Origin: CAWCGU01 sp963838095
GTDB taxonomy: Bacteria; Actinomycetota; Thermoleophilia; Solirubrobacterales; 70-9
DNA length: 64,000 nt
Assembly: GCA_963838095.1 (NCBI GenBank)
Contig: CAWIPO010000006.1
Location: 62,001 to 126,000, forward strand
Reading direction: 5' to 3'
The stretch's first letter is position 1. The number at the start of each line of letters is the position of its first letter. The translations under genes were made by a program, and so were the position numbers. Positions 33,630-42,308 of the stretch are shown here, piece after piece. Below the pieces are notes generated by a model. That model saw nothing but the letters and a program-made list of their open reading frames with translations. It searched no databases and was not told the DNA's origin.

Positions 33630-34130
33630 ATGAAGTGTCCCAGCTGCAGCTCGCAAACGCGCGTCGTCGAGACCCGCGCCGCGCCGGGAGGTCTGGCGGT
33701 GCGGAGGCGCCGCGAGTGCTTGAGCTGCAGCCGGCGATTCACCACCTTCGAGCGGGCCGAGCACGGCGCCTTGTATGTAGTCAAGCGCGACGGGGAGGCG
33801 CAGCCGTTCAACCGCGAGAAGCTGCGGCGGGCCCTGTTCGGGGCGACCCACAAGCGACGGATCCAGTCGACGGAGGTCGACCGGATCGTCGAGCGGGTCG
33901 AGGCGGAGGCCGAAGCATCCGGCGGCAGTCTTCAGGCGCAGACGATCACGGAGCTCGTGCTCGAAGAGCTTCGGGCGCTCGACCGAGGCGCGTACATGCA
34001 GTTCGCCGGCACGTTGCCCGATCTAAAGGCCGAAATTGCGGCCTCGGCCGATGCGGGTTCCGTCCGGCTCGAAGAGGATGGTTCGGAGTTCCCCGCTGGA
34101 CCCGCCACTAGGAGAGGACTTGATGACTGA
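33630..34130 (+). CDS. nrdR: Transcriptional repressor NrdR
   Basis: The N-terminal zinc ribbon has CPSC and CLSC knuckles (Cys3, Cys6, Cys30, Cys33). The ATP-cone follows with VVKRDGEAQPFNREKLRRAL and ends QFAGTLPDLK. It senses ATP/dATP and represses ribonucleotide reductase genes. 166 residues with an acidic tail. Two NrdR boxes lie directly upstream, so autoregulation together with nrdJ is expected; its stop overlaps the nrdJ start by 8 bases. Confidence 0.96.
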   Translation: MKCPSCSSQTRVVETRAAPGGLAVRRRRECLSCSRRFTTFERAEHGALYVVKRDGEAQPFNREKLRRALFGATHKRRIQSTEVDRIVERVEAEAEASGGSLQAQTITELVLEELRALDRGAYMQFAGTLPDLKAEIAASADAGSVRLEEDGSEFPAGPATRRGLDD

Positions 34131-36955
34131 AGTCGCTGCAAATCACGCAAATACCGAGATCGAGGGACTGGCGGTGGAGCGCCGTTTCACCACCCCGGGG
34201 GTGCATCCCTTCGACGAGGTCGAGTGGGAGCTGCGCGATGCGGTGATCGGCGACCCGGCGAACCCGGCCTTCGAGCAGCGCCAGGTCGAGTTCCCGAAGA
34301 CGTGGTCGCAGAACGCGACCAACATCGTCGCCCAGAAGTACTTCCGCGGCAGCCTCGACTCCCCCGACCGCGAGCGCTCGGTGAAGCAGATGATCTCCCG
34401 AGTCGCCGGCCGGATCGCCTTCTGGGGACGCGAGGGCGGCTACTTCGCCACCGAGGAGGACGCCGACGCCTTCGAGATGGAGCTGACCCACATCCTTCTG
34501 CACCAGATGGCAGCGTTCAACAGCCCGGTGTGGTTCAACGTCGGGTGGAAGCTGGGTGCCGAGCAATGCTCGGCGTGCTTCATCCTCTCGGTCGAGGACA
34601 CGATGGAGTCGATCCTCGACTGGAACACCCAGGAGGGGATCATCTTCAAGGGCGGCTCGGGCTCGGGAATCAACCTCTCCAAGATCCGCGGCTCGATGGA
34701 GCAGCTCTCCAAGGGCGGGATCGCCTCAGGCCCGGTCAGCTTCATGCGCGGCGCCGACTCGTGGGCGGGCGCGATCAAGTCGGGCGGTGGCACCCGCCGC
34801 GCGGCGAAGATGGTCGTCCTCGACGTCGACCATCCCGACATCGAGCATTTCATCTGGTGCAAGGCGCGCGAGGAGGACAAGGCCGCTGCGCTTCGCGACG
34901 CCGGATTCGACATGCGACTCGACTCCGAGGCGTTCTCCTCGGTCCAGTTCCAGAACGCGAACAACTCCGTCCGCGTCACCGACGAGTTCATGCAGGCCGT
35001 CGAAGCCGACGCCGACTGGGACCTGACCGCCCGCACCGACGGGCGCCCGATCAAGACCGTGAAGGCGCGCGAACTGATGGCACAAATCGCGGAGGCCGCA
35101 TGGCGCTGCGCCGACCCCGGCGTTCAGTACGACACGACGATCAACCGCTGGCACACCGACCCGAACACGGGACCGATCACGGCGTCCAACCCGTGCTCCG
35201 AATACATGTCAATCGACGACTCGGCCTGCAACCTCGCGTCGCTGAACCTGATGAAGTTCCGCGACTCCGCCGGCGCCTTCAAGGTCGAGGACTTCATCCA
35301 CGCAGTGGACGTGGTGTTCCTGGCGCAGGAGATGGTCGTCACGCCCTCGAGCTACCCGACCGAAAAGATCGGCCGCAACGCGCGCGCGTTCCGCCAGCTC
35401 GGACTCGGGTACGCGAACCTCGGCGCGCTGCTGATGGCGGACGGGCTCCCGTACGACTCCGACGAGGGCCGCAACGTCGCCGCCGCGATCACGGCGCTGA
35501 TGACCGGCCGCGGCTATCGCAAGTCGGCCGAGGTCGCCGCCGCGATGGGGCCTTACGACGGCTACGTCGAGAATCGCGAGCCGCACAACGCGGTGATGCG
35601 AATGCACCGTGACGCCTCATACGAGATCGACGCCACCGGGATCAGGGGCGAGCTGCTCGAAACCGCCCAGCACACCTGGGACGAGGCGGTTGAGCTCGGC
35701 GAGCAGCACGGTTACCGCAACGCTCAGGCGACGGTCCTGGCCCCGACCGGCACGATCAGCTTCCTGATGGACTGCGACACGACCGGGATCGAACCCGACT
35801 TCTCGCTGGTCAAGTTCAAGGAGCTCGTCGGCGGCGGGCAGATGACGATCGTCAACCAGACCGTGCCGATGGCGCTCGAGACGCTCGGCTACTCACAGGG
35901 CGAGATCGAGCAGATCGAGGCCTACATCAACGAGAAGGCGACGATCATCGGCGCGCCCGGCCTGAAGGACGAGCACCTGCCGGTGTTCGACGTAGCGGTC
36001 GGCGCGCGGGCGATCTCGCACATGGGCCACATCAAGATGATGTCGGCCACGCAGCCGTTCATCTCCGGGGCGATCTCGAAGACCGTCAACCTGCCCGAGT
36101 CGGCGAGCATCGGGGACATTGCCGACGCCTATACCCAGGGCTGGAAGCTCGGCCTGAAGGCGCTGGCGATCTACCGCGACGGCTCGAAGACGGCGCAGGC
36201 GCTGAAGACCGACGCGGGCGAGAAGAAGGAAGCCGACGCGAAGGCCGAGGCCCCGAAGCCGGCGCGGCGGAAGATGCCGAAGGAGCGCGAGTCGATCACT
36301 GCACAAGTTCTCGATCGCCGGCCACGAGGGCTACATCACCGCCGGCAAGTACGAGGACGGCACGCTCGGCGAGATCTTCCTCACCGACATCGGCAAGGAG
36401 GGCTCGACCCTGCGCGGGATGATGAACGCGTTCGCGACTTCGGTCTCGATCGGGCTCCAGTACGGGGTTCCGCTCGAGGTCCTGGTGAGCAAGTTCTCCT
36501 ACATGCGCTTCGACCCCGAGGGGATCACCGGCAACCCCGAGATTCCGTTCGCAAAGTCGATGCCCGACTACATCATGCGCTGGCTCGCGAGTCGCTTCAT
36601 CGACGACGTCGACGAGCTGGAGGACCTGGGGATCATGACCCCCGAGGTCCGCGCCCGCCGCGAGGCGCAGCAGTCGCTGTTCGCCGACGGGCCCCCTAAT
36701 GGCCACTCCGAGGGCAACGGCCACGGAAACGGTGCAGGGAACGGCAGCGGCTCCGCGGAGCCGTCGGCGCAGGCCGAGCCGGCCGCCAAGCCCGTCGCTC
36801 CGACCGAGGCGCTGACCGACTCTCCCCCGGTCCGCCCAGCGAAGCTCACTGGCCGCGACTTGGGCCCCGCCTGCGACCAGTGCGGCGGGATGATGCAGCG
36901 AACCGGCTCCTGCTACACCTGCTCGAGCTGCGGGAACAACACGGGCTGCGGCTGA
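34123..36955 (+). CDS. nrdJ: Adenosylcobalamin-dependent (class II) ribonucleotide reductase (one frameshift)
   Basis: Makes deoxyribonucleotides using B12 and no oxygen. Visible are FNSPVWFNVGW with SACFILSVED, FKGGSGSGINLS, ASNPCSEYMS, the finger-loop region and APTGTISFLMDCDTTGIEPD. The C-terminus carries a Cys cluster (CDQCGG, CYTCSSCG) for redox transfer, after a Gly/Asn/Ala-rich linker. Near 36300 one extra base breaks the frame between ERESIT and HKFSIAGHEGYITAG; repair gives about 944 residues. Start ATG 34123 has AGGAGAGG upstream and overlaps nrdR. Repression by NrdR is likely. Confidence 0.95.
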
Positions 36956-36982
36956 CTGTAGAACGTCATCCGAATGTCACAG
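36956..36982 (+). repeat. Left 27-bp inverted repeat
   Basis: Starts one base after the nrdJ stop. Reads CTGTAGAACGTCATCCG then AATGTCACAG. 26 of 27 bases match the reverse complement of the copy at 39146-39172. Each copy is itself partly palindromic (CTGT ... ACAG; CATCCGGATG in the right copy). Confidence 0.75.
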
Positions 36983-37088
36983 CTGGGTCAACTGATGTCA
37001 CGCAATTGACCATAGGCGCGGGCACTTCTTGCTGAGGGCTTCCGCTTTTCGCGCGCGAAGGAGGAGCTGCGTAGAGGACGACCCGAGG

Positions 37089-39038
37089 CTAGCGGCGCAC
37101 CCGCAGGCGCGCCGAGTCCTTCGCGACCTGGCCGTCGTCGCCGGTGATGGTCAGCGCGACGGTGTACCTGCCCGGCGGGATCGGCTTTGCCCTGCGCAGC
37201 CTCAGCGTCAGCTTGTGGACGCCGTCCGCGGAAACGTCGTCGGTCTTGGAGACAAGTGTGCGATCGCCACGCTTGATCTGCACTCGCACGTCTCCGCCGT
37301 CTGAGGTCGCGAAGCGCACCGGGAGCCTGGCGCCGGTGCGGGCGGCGAAGCGGTCAGAAGCGAGCAGCGCGAGTAGCTTGATCGCCGGCTCGCCGGCCGG
37401 GCCCTGCGGCCCGGTGTCGCCGGGCGGGCCCTGCAGGGGCTCGCTGATCAGAGCGGCGTTGGACGAGGCGGAGGCGGCTCCGTCGGCGTTGGTGGCGGTG
37501 ACGACGCAGTCGACGAGCGCGCCGACGTCGGGGGCACCCGTCGTGTACTCGGGCCCTGTAGCGCCCGCGATCGGCTGCTCGTTTCGCCGCCACTGGCGGG
37601 TGAACGCACCCTCGGTCCAAAGGCCATCGGAGCACGACAGCGTCTGGCCCGAGACCGGCTGGCCGGTCAGCTTCGGGACGCCGTGATTGACCGGCGGCGC
37701 CGACAGGAGGGTGTGGACGAAGACGTTCCGGACGGCTTGGTTCTCGCCAATCGCAAGGGTGTTGGCAGCCGAGTCGAAGGCCACGTAGCGCCCGTCGGCG
37801 GAGATCGAGGCGGCCGCCGAGGATTCGTCCGCCGCCGTGCCGTCGCTCGCCCGCGAGACGTGGGTGGTCGTCCCCGCGAGCAGGTCGCGCACGAAGATGT
37901 CATTGATGGTCTTGTCATCGCCAACCGCGAGCGTGGTGGCCTGCGACTCGAAGGCCACGTGGCGCCCGTCGGCGGAGATCGAGGCGTTGAACGAGTCGCC
38001 GTCGCCCGCCGTCCCGTCGCTTGCCCGCGAGACGAAGGTGGTCGTGCCCGCGAGCAGGTCGCGTACGAAAACGTTTCCCCAGTCCTCGTCCTCGCCCACC
38101 ACGAGGTTGTTGGCGGTCGACTCGAAGGCCACGTAGCGCCCGTCGGCGGAGATCGAGGGGCGCGACGAGTCGCTTTCGCCCGGCGTCCCGTCGGTCGCCC
38201 GCGAGACGTAGGTGGTCGTGCCCGCGACCAAGTCGCGCACGAAGATGTTGAAGGGGGCGTTGTCGTCGACGACAGAGAGGTTGTCGGCGCCCGACAGGAA
38301 CGCCACGTGGCGACCGTCGGCGGAGATAGAGGCTTCGCGCGAGAGGCCGTCGCCCGCCGTACCGTCGCTCGTCCGCGAGACGAGGGTGGTCGTGCTCGCG
38401 AGCAGGTCGCGCACGAAGACGTTCTCGACGCCCTCGTTCTCGCCCACCGCGAGGCTGTTGGCATCCGACTCGAAGGCCACGTAGCGCCCGTCGGCGGAGA
38501 TCGAGGCGCGCGACGAGCTGTCGTCGCCCGCCGTCCCGTCGCTCGCCCGCGAGACGTACGTGGTCGTGCCGGAGACCAGATCGCGCACGAAGATGTCGGT
38601 GACGCCCTCGTTCTCGCCCACCGCGAGGCTGTTGGCATCCGACTCGAAAGCCACGTAGCGCCCGTCGGCGGAGATCGAGGCCCTGAACGAGTCGTCGTCG
38701 CCCGCCGTCCCGTCGCTGGCCCGCGAGACGTACGTGGTCGTGCCGGAGACCAGATCGCGCACGAAGACGTTGTCGACGCCCTCGTCCTCACCCACCGCGA
38801 AGCTATTGGCCTCCGAATCGAAGGCCACGTAGCGCCCGTCGGCGGAGATCGAGGGGCCGAACGAGCCGGCGTCGCCCGCCGTCCCGTCGCTTGCCTGCGA
38901 GACGAAGGTCGTGTCGCCCTGCGCCGCCAGCGCCTGTCCGGCCGCGAGCGGAAACGCGGCAAGCGCGGCGGCGGCGAAGATCTTCGCCCCCCTGCTGCGC
39001 CCAGCGTCCCTGCGCGGCCGCTCCCACACCGCTGCCAA
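37089..39038 (-). CDS. Secreted seven-bladed PD40/TolB-like repeat protein with collagen-like segment
   Basis: The signal sequence (KIFAAAALAAFPLAAGQALA) is followed by seven repeats of 58 residues, each with SISADGRYVAF and IFVRDL-type strands, matching a beta-propeller. Next comes an Ig-like domain with one Cys pair (LSCSDGLW, LVDCVVTA), a short collagen-like stretch (GPPGDTGPQGPAGEP) and a final domain ending in RLRVRR. It is probably a surface or secreted protein. The gene sits alone between two 27-bp inverted repeats. DNA repeats of exactly 174 bases make assembly collapse possible. Confidence 0.85.
   Translation of the reverse strand: MAAVWERPRRDAGRSRGAKIFAAAALAAFPLAAGQALAAQGDTTFVSQASDGTAGDAGSFGPSISADGRYVAFDSEANSFAVGEDEGVDNVFVRDLVSGTTTYVSRASDGTAGDDDSFRASISADGRYVAFESDANSLAVGENEGVTDIFVRDLVSGTTTYVSRASDGTAGDDSSSRASISADGRYVAFESDANSLAVGENEGVENVFVRDLLASTTTLVSRTSDGTAGDGLSREASISADGRHVAFLSGADNLSVVDDNAPFNIFVRDLVAGTTTYVSRATDGTPGESDSSRPSISADGRYVAFESTANNLVVGEDEDWGNVFVRDLLAGTTTFVSRASDGTAGDGDSFNASISADGRHVAFESQATTLAVGDDKTINDIFVRDLLAGTTTHVSRASDGTAADESSAAASISADGRYVAFDSAANTLAIGENQAVRNVFVHTLLSAPPVNHGVPKLTGQPVSGQTLSCSDGLWTEGAFTRQWRRNEQPIAGATGPEYTTGAPDVGALVDCVVTATNADGAASASSNAALISEPLQGPPGDTGPQGPAGEPAIKLLALLASDRFAARTGARLPVRFATSDGGDVRVQIKRGDRTLVSKTDDVSADGVHKLTLRLRRAKPIPPGRYTVALTITGDDGQVAKDSARLRVRR
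37695..38912 (-). repeat. Seven 174-bp tandem coding repeats
   Basis: The string CGCCCGTCGGCGGAGATC and close variants return at 174-base steps (for example 37959, 38133 and 38307 mark the same position). The repeats are in frame and encode the propeller blades of the secreted protein. Confidence 0.85.
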
Positions 39039-39145
39039 CGTCTGCTCCCTTCATGGCTGCCCTTCCTTTGGGCTGCCTTGCCGGCGCAGCCTAGCAGGTA
39101 GCCATCTGACGTCCCACGGGCAAAATCACGCGCTGCCGTTCCAGC

Positions 39146-39172
39146 CTGTGACATCCGGATGACGTTCTACAG
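39146..39172 (-). repeat. Right 27-bp inverted repeat
   Basis: Reverse complement of the copy at 36956 with one mismatch. It lies in the 174-base gap between the propeller gene start and the PPOX gene, 108 bases upstream of the propeller ATG. It may be a transcription-factor site as well as an element end. Confidence 0.75.
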
Positions 39173-39212
39173 CTGACTGACTAGCTAGCTTCCTGCGGGC
39201 CTGGATTCCGGA

Positions 39213-39680
39213 ATGGCCTTGCCCGGCTCTGAACCTGCCGCGGTCGCACGGCAGGTGATCGAGGCCAACCACTACATGACGCTCGCGACCGCGGACAGCG
39301 CCGGGCGCCCGTGGGCCTCGCCCGTCTGGTTCGCGCACGCCGACCACCGTGAGTTCATCTGGATGTCGAGGCCGGACGCGCGCCATTCGCGCAACCTTGC
39401 GGCGCGACCCGAGGTGGCAATCGTGATCTTCGACTCCACGGTCTCTCCCCGTCGCCGCCAGGCGGTCTATGTCGAGGGTGTCGAGCGGGAGCTCTCGGGA
39501 CTGGAGCGTGAACGCAGGGTCGAGACCTACTCGCGCCGATCCGTGGCCGCCGGGCTCGAGCCGCTGCATTCCTCGGAGGTGATCGCGCCGGCCGAGTTCC
39601 GGCTCTACTGCGTGGCGGCGTCGGAGTGCTTCGTGCTCGACGAGGCGGTCGACCGGCGGATCCGGGTCAGCTTGCCGTAG
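39213..39680 (+). CDS. Pyridoxamine 5'-phosphate oxidase-family flavin/F420 protein
   Basis: A split-barrel protein of 155 residues: VIEANHYMTLATADSAGRPWASPVWFA (family start, residues 15-41), WMSRPDARHSRNLAARPEVAIVIFD and a C-terminal RLYCVAASECFVLD. PPOX-fold proteins bind FMN, F420 or haem and reduce varied substrates. The gene stands alone; the thiolase remnant on the other strand overlaps its last bases. Confidence 0.85.
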   Translation: MALPGSEPAAVARQVIEANHYMTLATADSAGRPWASPVWFAHADHREFIWMSRPDARHSRNLAARPEVAIVIFDSTVSPRRRQAVYVEGVERELSGLERERRVETYSRRSVAAGLEPLHSSEVIAPAEFRLYCVAASECFVLDEAVDRRIRVSLP

Positions 39681-39792
39681 AACCGGCGAGCGCGACATCG
39701 ACTCCACCCCCGCGACGAGGCCGACGCCGAGCTCGTCCGCCGTACTTGCCGACCGGAGTCCGTACGCCGCCGAGAACGAATGCGTCAGTCAT
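39667..39792 (-). pseudogene. Thiolase remnant (N-terminus plus internally deleted piece)
   Basis: A strong ribosome site (AGGAGGCTCCAAG) precedes ATG 39792, and the first 19 residues MTDAFVLGGVRTPVGKYGG are a typical acetyl-CoA acetyltransferase start. After that the frame turns to Arg-rich nonsense. An adjacent frame encodes ADELGVGLVAGVESMSRSPV, resembling the thiolase GGVESMS region that normally lies about 100 residues further on. The rest is missing; the PPOX gene begins on the other strand. It follows the flavin reductase gene by 34 bases, so an operon's last gene has been cut down. Confidence 0.65.
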
Positions 39793-39826
39793 CTTGGAGC
39801 CTCCTAGTCGGGGAATGTGGTGTGGC

Positions 39827-40549
39827 TCATCCGCTCGGGCCGAAGCGTTCGGTCCGGACTTGCCGCGGGTCGAAGCCGGCCCCGATCGCAAGCTGGCTGG
39901 CGGACTCGACGAAGGCGTTGGAGCCGCAGACGAACACCGTTCCCGACCCGATTCCCGCTTGGGAGATGAGGCCGGCGTCGATTCTCCCCTCGTGTCCGCC
40001 CCAGCCCTCGGGCGGCTCGCGCGTGTACGTGATCAGGGTGTCCTCGCCAAGCTCGCCGGTGTAGATCACGTCCTCGGGCGACCGGACCGAGTAGATCAGC
40101 TTCACCTCGGCGGCGGAGTCGGTGCGGCGGCGGTGGCGCAGCATCGACATCAGCGGGACCACTCCCGAGCCGCCCCCGATCAGCAGCGCCGGCGACTCGC
40201 CGCGCCAGACGAAGTAGGAGGCGAACGGCCCCCGCAGCTCGACCTGGTCGCCCTCCTCGACGACGTCGTGGAAGTACGGAGAGACCTCGCCGTCGGAGAG
40301 GCGGTCGATCGTCAGCTCGATCTCTCCCTTGTCGATCGGCGATGAGGCGACCGAGTAGGAGCGCTGCGCCTGGTAGCCGTCGGGAGCGGTGAGCCGGACG
40401 TCGTAGTGCTGGCCCGGCAGATGCGGCATCCACATCGGCAACTCGATCCGGAACGACTTCGTGCGCGGGGTCTCCTCCTTGACCTCGGCCACCGTGCCGA
40501 TCTGCCAGCGCCCGGGCGCGCGCTGCTCGACTGGCGTCAGTCGTTCCAA
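39827..40549 (-). CDS. FAD/NAD(P)-dependent oxidoreductase (ferredoxin reductase-like)
   Basis: 240 residues without a 2Fe-2S domain. FAD is bound by AQRSYSVASSP and NAD(P) by LLIGGGSGVVPLMSMLRH; the C-terminus VFVCGSNAFVESASQ is typical. It overlaps the molybdenum oxidoreductase gene by 13 bases and is likely its electron partner, an arrangement seen with YedY-like sulfite-oxidase-family proteins in actinobacteria. Confidence 0.9.
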   Translation of the reverse strand: MERLTPVEQRAPGRWQIGTVAEVKEETPRTKSFRIELPMWMPHLPGQHYDVRLTAPDGYQAQRSYSVASSPIDKGEIELTIDRLSDGEVSPYFHDVVEEGDQVELRGPFASYFVWRGESPALLIGGGSGVVPLMSMLRHRRRTDSAAEVKLIYSVRSPEDVIYTGELGEDTLITYTREPPEGWGGHEGRIDAGLISQAGIGSGTVFVCGSNAFVESASQLAIGAGFDPRQVRTERFGPSG

Positions 40550-41145
40550 TAGCGCTCCTCACGCCAGGGGTCGCCGCGGTTGTGGTAGCCGTTCTGCTCC
40601 CAGAACCCGGGCTCGTCGTGGTCCATCACCCGCAGCCCGGCGAGCCACTTGGCGCTCTTCCAGAAGTACAGGTGCGGCACGAGCAGGCGCGCGGGGCCGC
40701 CGTGCTCCCGAGGCAGCGGCTCGCCCTCGTGCTCGGTCACCACCCACGCCTTCCCGTCGCTGAGGTCCTCGATCGCGAGATTGGTGGTGTAGCCGCCGTA
40801 TGAGAACGCCATCGCGTAGGCGCCCAGCGGCTCGGCGGCCTCGAGCAGCGTGTCGAGCGAGACGCCTCGGAAGCTGGTATCGAGCTTGGACCACTTCGTG
40901 ACACAGTGGATGTCGCAGGGAACCTCCTCCGCCTCCAGCTCGTGGAACTCATCCCAGCTCCATTCCCGCTCCTGCCCGACCATGCCGTCGATCCGCAAAC
41001 CCCACTCGCCGGGGGCGACGTCGGGGGTCGGGCCGGCGGTCAGCACCGGGAAGCCGCGCTCGTAGTACTGGCCCGGGGGAAGGCGGTCGGAGAGCTCCTC
41101 GGGAGGCCGCCGGCTGCCACCGAATCCACGCGAGACGAACGCCAT
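40537..41145 (-). CDS. Sulfite-oxidase-like molybdopterin oxidoreductase
   Basis: The family core is present: VPCDIHCVTKWSKLDTSFRG holds the cysteine that binds molybdenum, and FSYGGYTTNLAIEDL, PHLYFWKSAKWL and FWEQNGYHNRGDPW follow. 202 residues and no signal peptide, so cytoplasmic, unlike MsrP/YedY. The physiological substrate is unknown. First gene of the unit with the flavin reductase. Confidence 0.9.
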   Translation of the reverse strand: MAFVSRGFGGSRRPPEELSDRLPPGQYYERGFPVLTAGPTPDVAPGEWGLRIDGMVGQEREWSWDEFHELEAEEVPCDIHCVTKWSKLDTSFRGVSLDTLLEAAEPLGAYAMAFSYGGYTTNLAIEDLSDGKAWVVTEHEGEPLPREHGGPARLLVPHLYFWKSAKWLAGLRVMDHDEPGFWEQNGYHNRGDPWREERYWND

Positions 41146-41214
41146 GGGGTAAGCCTCTCAAAGCGAGCACGCCGGCCTGGTGCTGGCGACCCCTACCCCG
41201 TAGCCTAAGACTGG

Positions 41215-41856
41215 ATGGAGGCGGCACAGCGAACTCCGAGGCTGGGTGATCCGGAGTTCTCCGTGCTCGCGGCGGCGGGGAAGCTGGGGATCGCCGAGAC
41301 GGCGATCCCGTTCCTGATCTTCACGCCGCTGTGGGTCGCGTTCGACCACGAGGTTGTCCCGGCGGCGGCGATCGCCGTTGCGATCAGCTTGGTTTTCGCC
41401 GTGATTCGGCTCGTGCGCCGCGAGCAGCTGATGTTCGCGCTCTCCGGTGCGATCGGGGTCGGGATCGCGGCGCTCTTCGCGTCGACGACCGGCCGGGCCG
41501 AGGACTTCTTCCTCCCCGGGATCCTGATGAACATCGGCTGGGCGTTCGCCTATGTGATCTCGATCGCCGTCGGAAAACCGCTGCTGGGGCTGTTCATCTC
41601 CCAGCTCACCCGCGAGGGACGACAGTGGTACGAGGACCCCGAGCACCGGCGGTTGTACACGAAGGCGAGCTGGATCTGGGTGGCCCTTTTCAGCTTCCGG
41701 GTCGCCGTGCAGCTGCCGCTTTACCTGACCGACGCGGTCGGGCTGCTCGCCGTCGCGCGCGTGATCACGGGCCCGTTCCTGTTCGCTTTCGCGCTCTGGC
41801 TCTCGTACCTGGTCCTGCGGCCGCTGATACCCGGGCGTGTCCGGCTAGCCGGCTGA
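41215..41856 (+). CDS. DUF3159 membrane protein
   Basis: 213 residues with five to six hydrophobic segments, among them TAIPFLIFTPLWVAFDH and GILMNIGWAFAYVISIAVG, and the conserved WYEDPEHRRLYTKASWIW. This pattern matches DUF3159, an actinobacterial membrane family of unknown function. Starts ATG 41215. The next gene starts 14 bases after the stop and also encodes a membrane protein. Confidence 0.8.
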   Translation: MEAAQRTPRLGDPEFSVLAAAGKLGIAETAIPFLIFTPLWVAFDHEVVPAAAIAVAISLVFAVIRLVRREQLMFALSGAIGVGIAALFASTTGRAEDFFLPGILMNIGWAFAYVISIAVGKPLLGLFISQLTREGRQWYEDPEHRRLYTKASWIWVALFSFRVAVQLPLYLTDAVGLLAVARVITGPFLFAFALWLSYLVLRPLIPGRVRLAG

Positions 41857-41870
41857 AATAGGCTTCGCGC

Positions 41871-42308
41871 GTGGAGCCGAGAGAGATGGCGATCGCGATT
41901 GCGCGCGCCCGGATCGCGATCGGGCTCGCCGCGCTGGCGGCGCCTGGGCTGGCCGCGCGGATCATGTTCGGCGGTCGCGAGGGCGGGACGGCAATGTCGC
42001 TGCTCGTGCGAATGCTCGGTGCGCGCGACCTCGCGCTCGGGCTCGGCGTCGTGATCGCACTCGACCGCGGCGCGCCCGTTCGCGGCTGGCTCGAAGCGTC
42101 GGCGCTCGCCGACGGAGGCGACTTCGTCGCCGCGCTGCTGGCGCGGCACAGCGAGCGCTCGATCGTCTCCATCGCGCTCGTCGCTGTGGCGGGCGGTGCC
42201 GCGGCGGCGAACGTGGCGCTCTCGCGTCAGCTCGATCCACCACCTCCGGCCGACCCTGGCCATCCGGAGGCCGTGATGACCGGCCACCCCGCCAACCGCG
42301 CCGGCTAA
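41871..42308 (+). CDS. Small membrane protein (hypothetical)
   Basis: 145 residues. Hydrophobic stretches at about 8-30, 45-65 and 95-118 (IVSIALVAVAGGAAAANVAL) alternate with charged turns, with a Pro-rich tail. The pattern GLAALAAPGLAARIMFGG and MLGARDLALGLGVVIAL recalls DUF4267-like proteins, but the identity is not certain. Its TAA stop overlaps the convergent ligase stop by three bases. Confidence 0.65.
   Translation: MEPREMAIAIARARIAIGLAALAAPGLAARIMFGGREGGTAMSLLVRMLGARDLALGLGVVIALDRGAPVRGWLEASALADGGDFVAALLARHSERSIVSIALVAVAGGAAAANVALSRQLDPPPPADPGHPEAVMTGHPANRAG

Noticed and set aside
36290..36310. Programmed frameshift or intein in nrdJ
   Set aside because: No slippery sequence, stem-loop or intein motifs. 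One extra base explains it, and the same kind of break occurs in many genes here.
37695..38912. Regular 174-bp repeats as a CRISPR-like array
   Set aside because: The repeats are in frame, coding and far too long, with diverged copies giving propeller blades.
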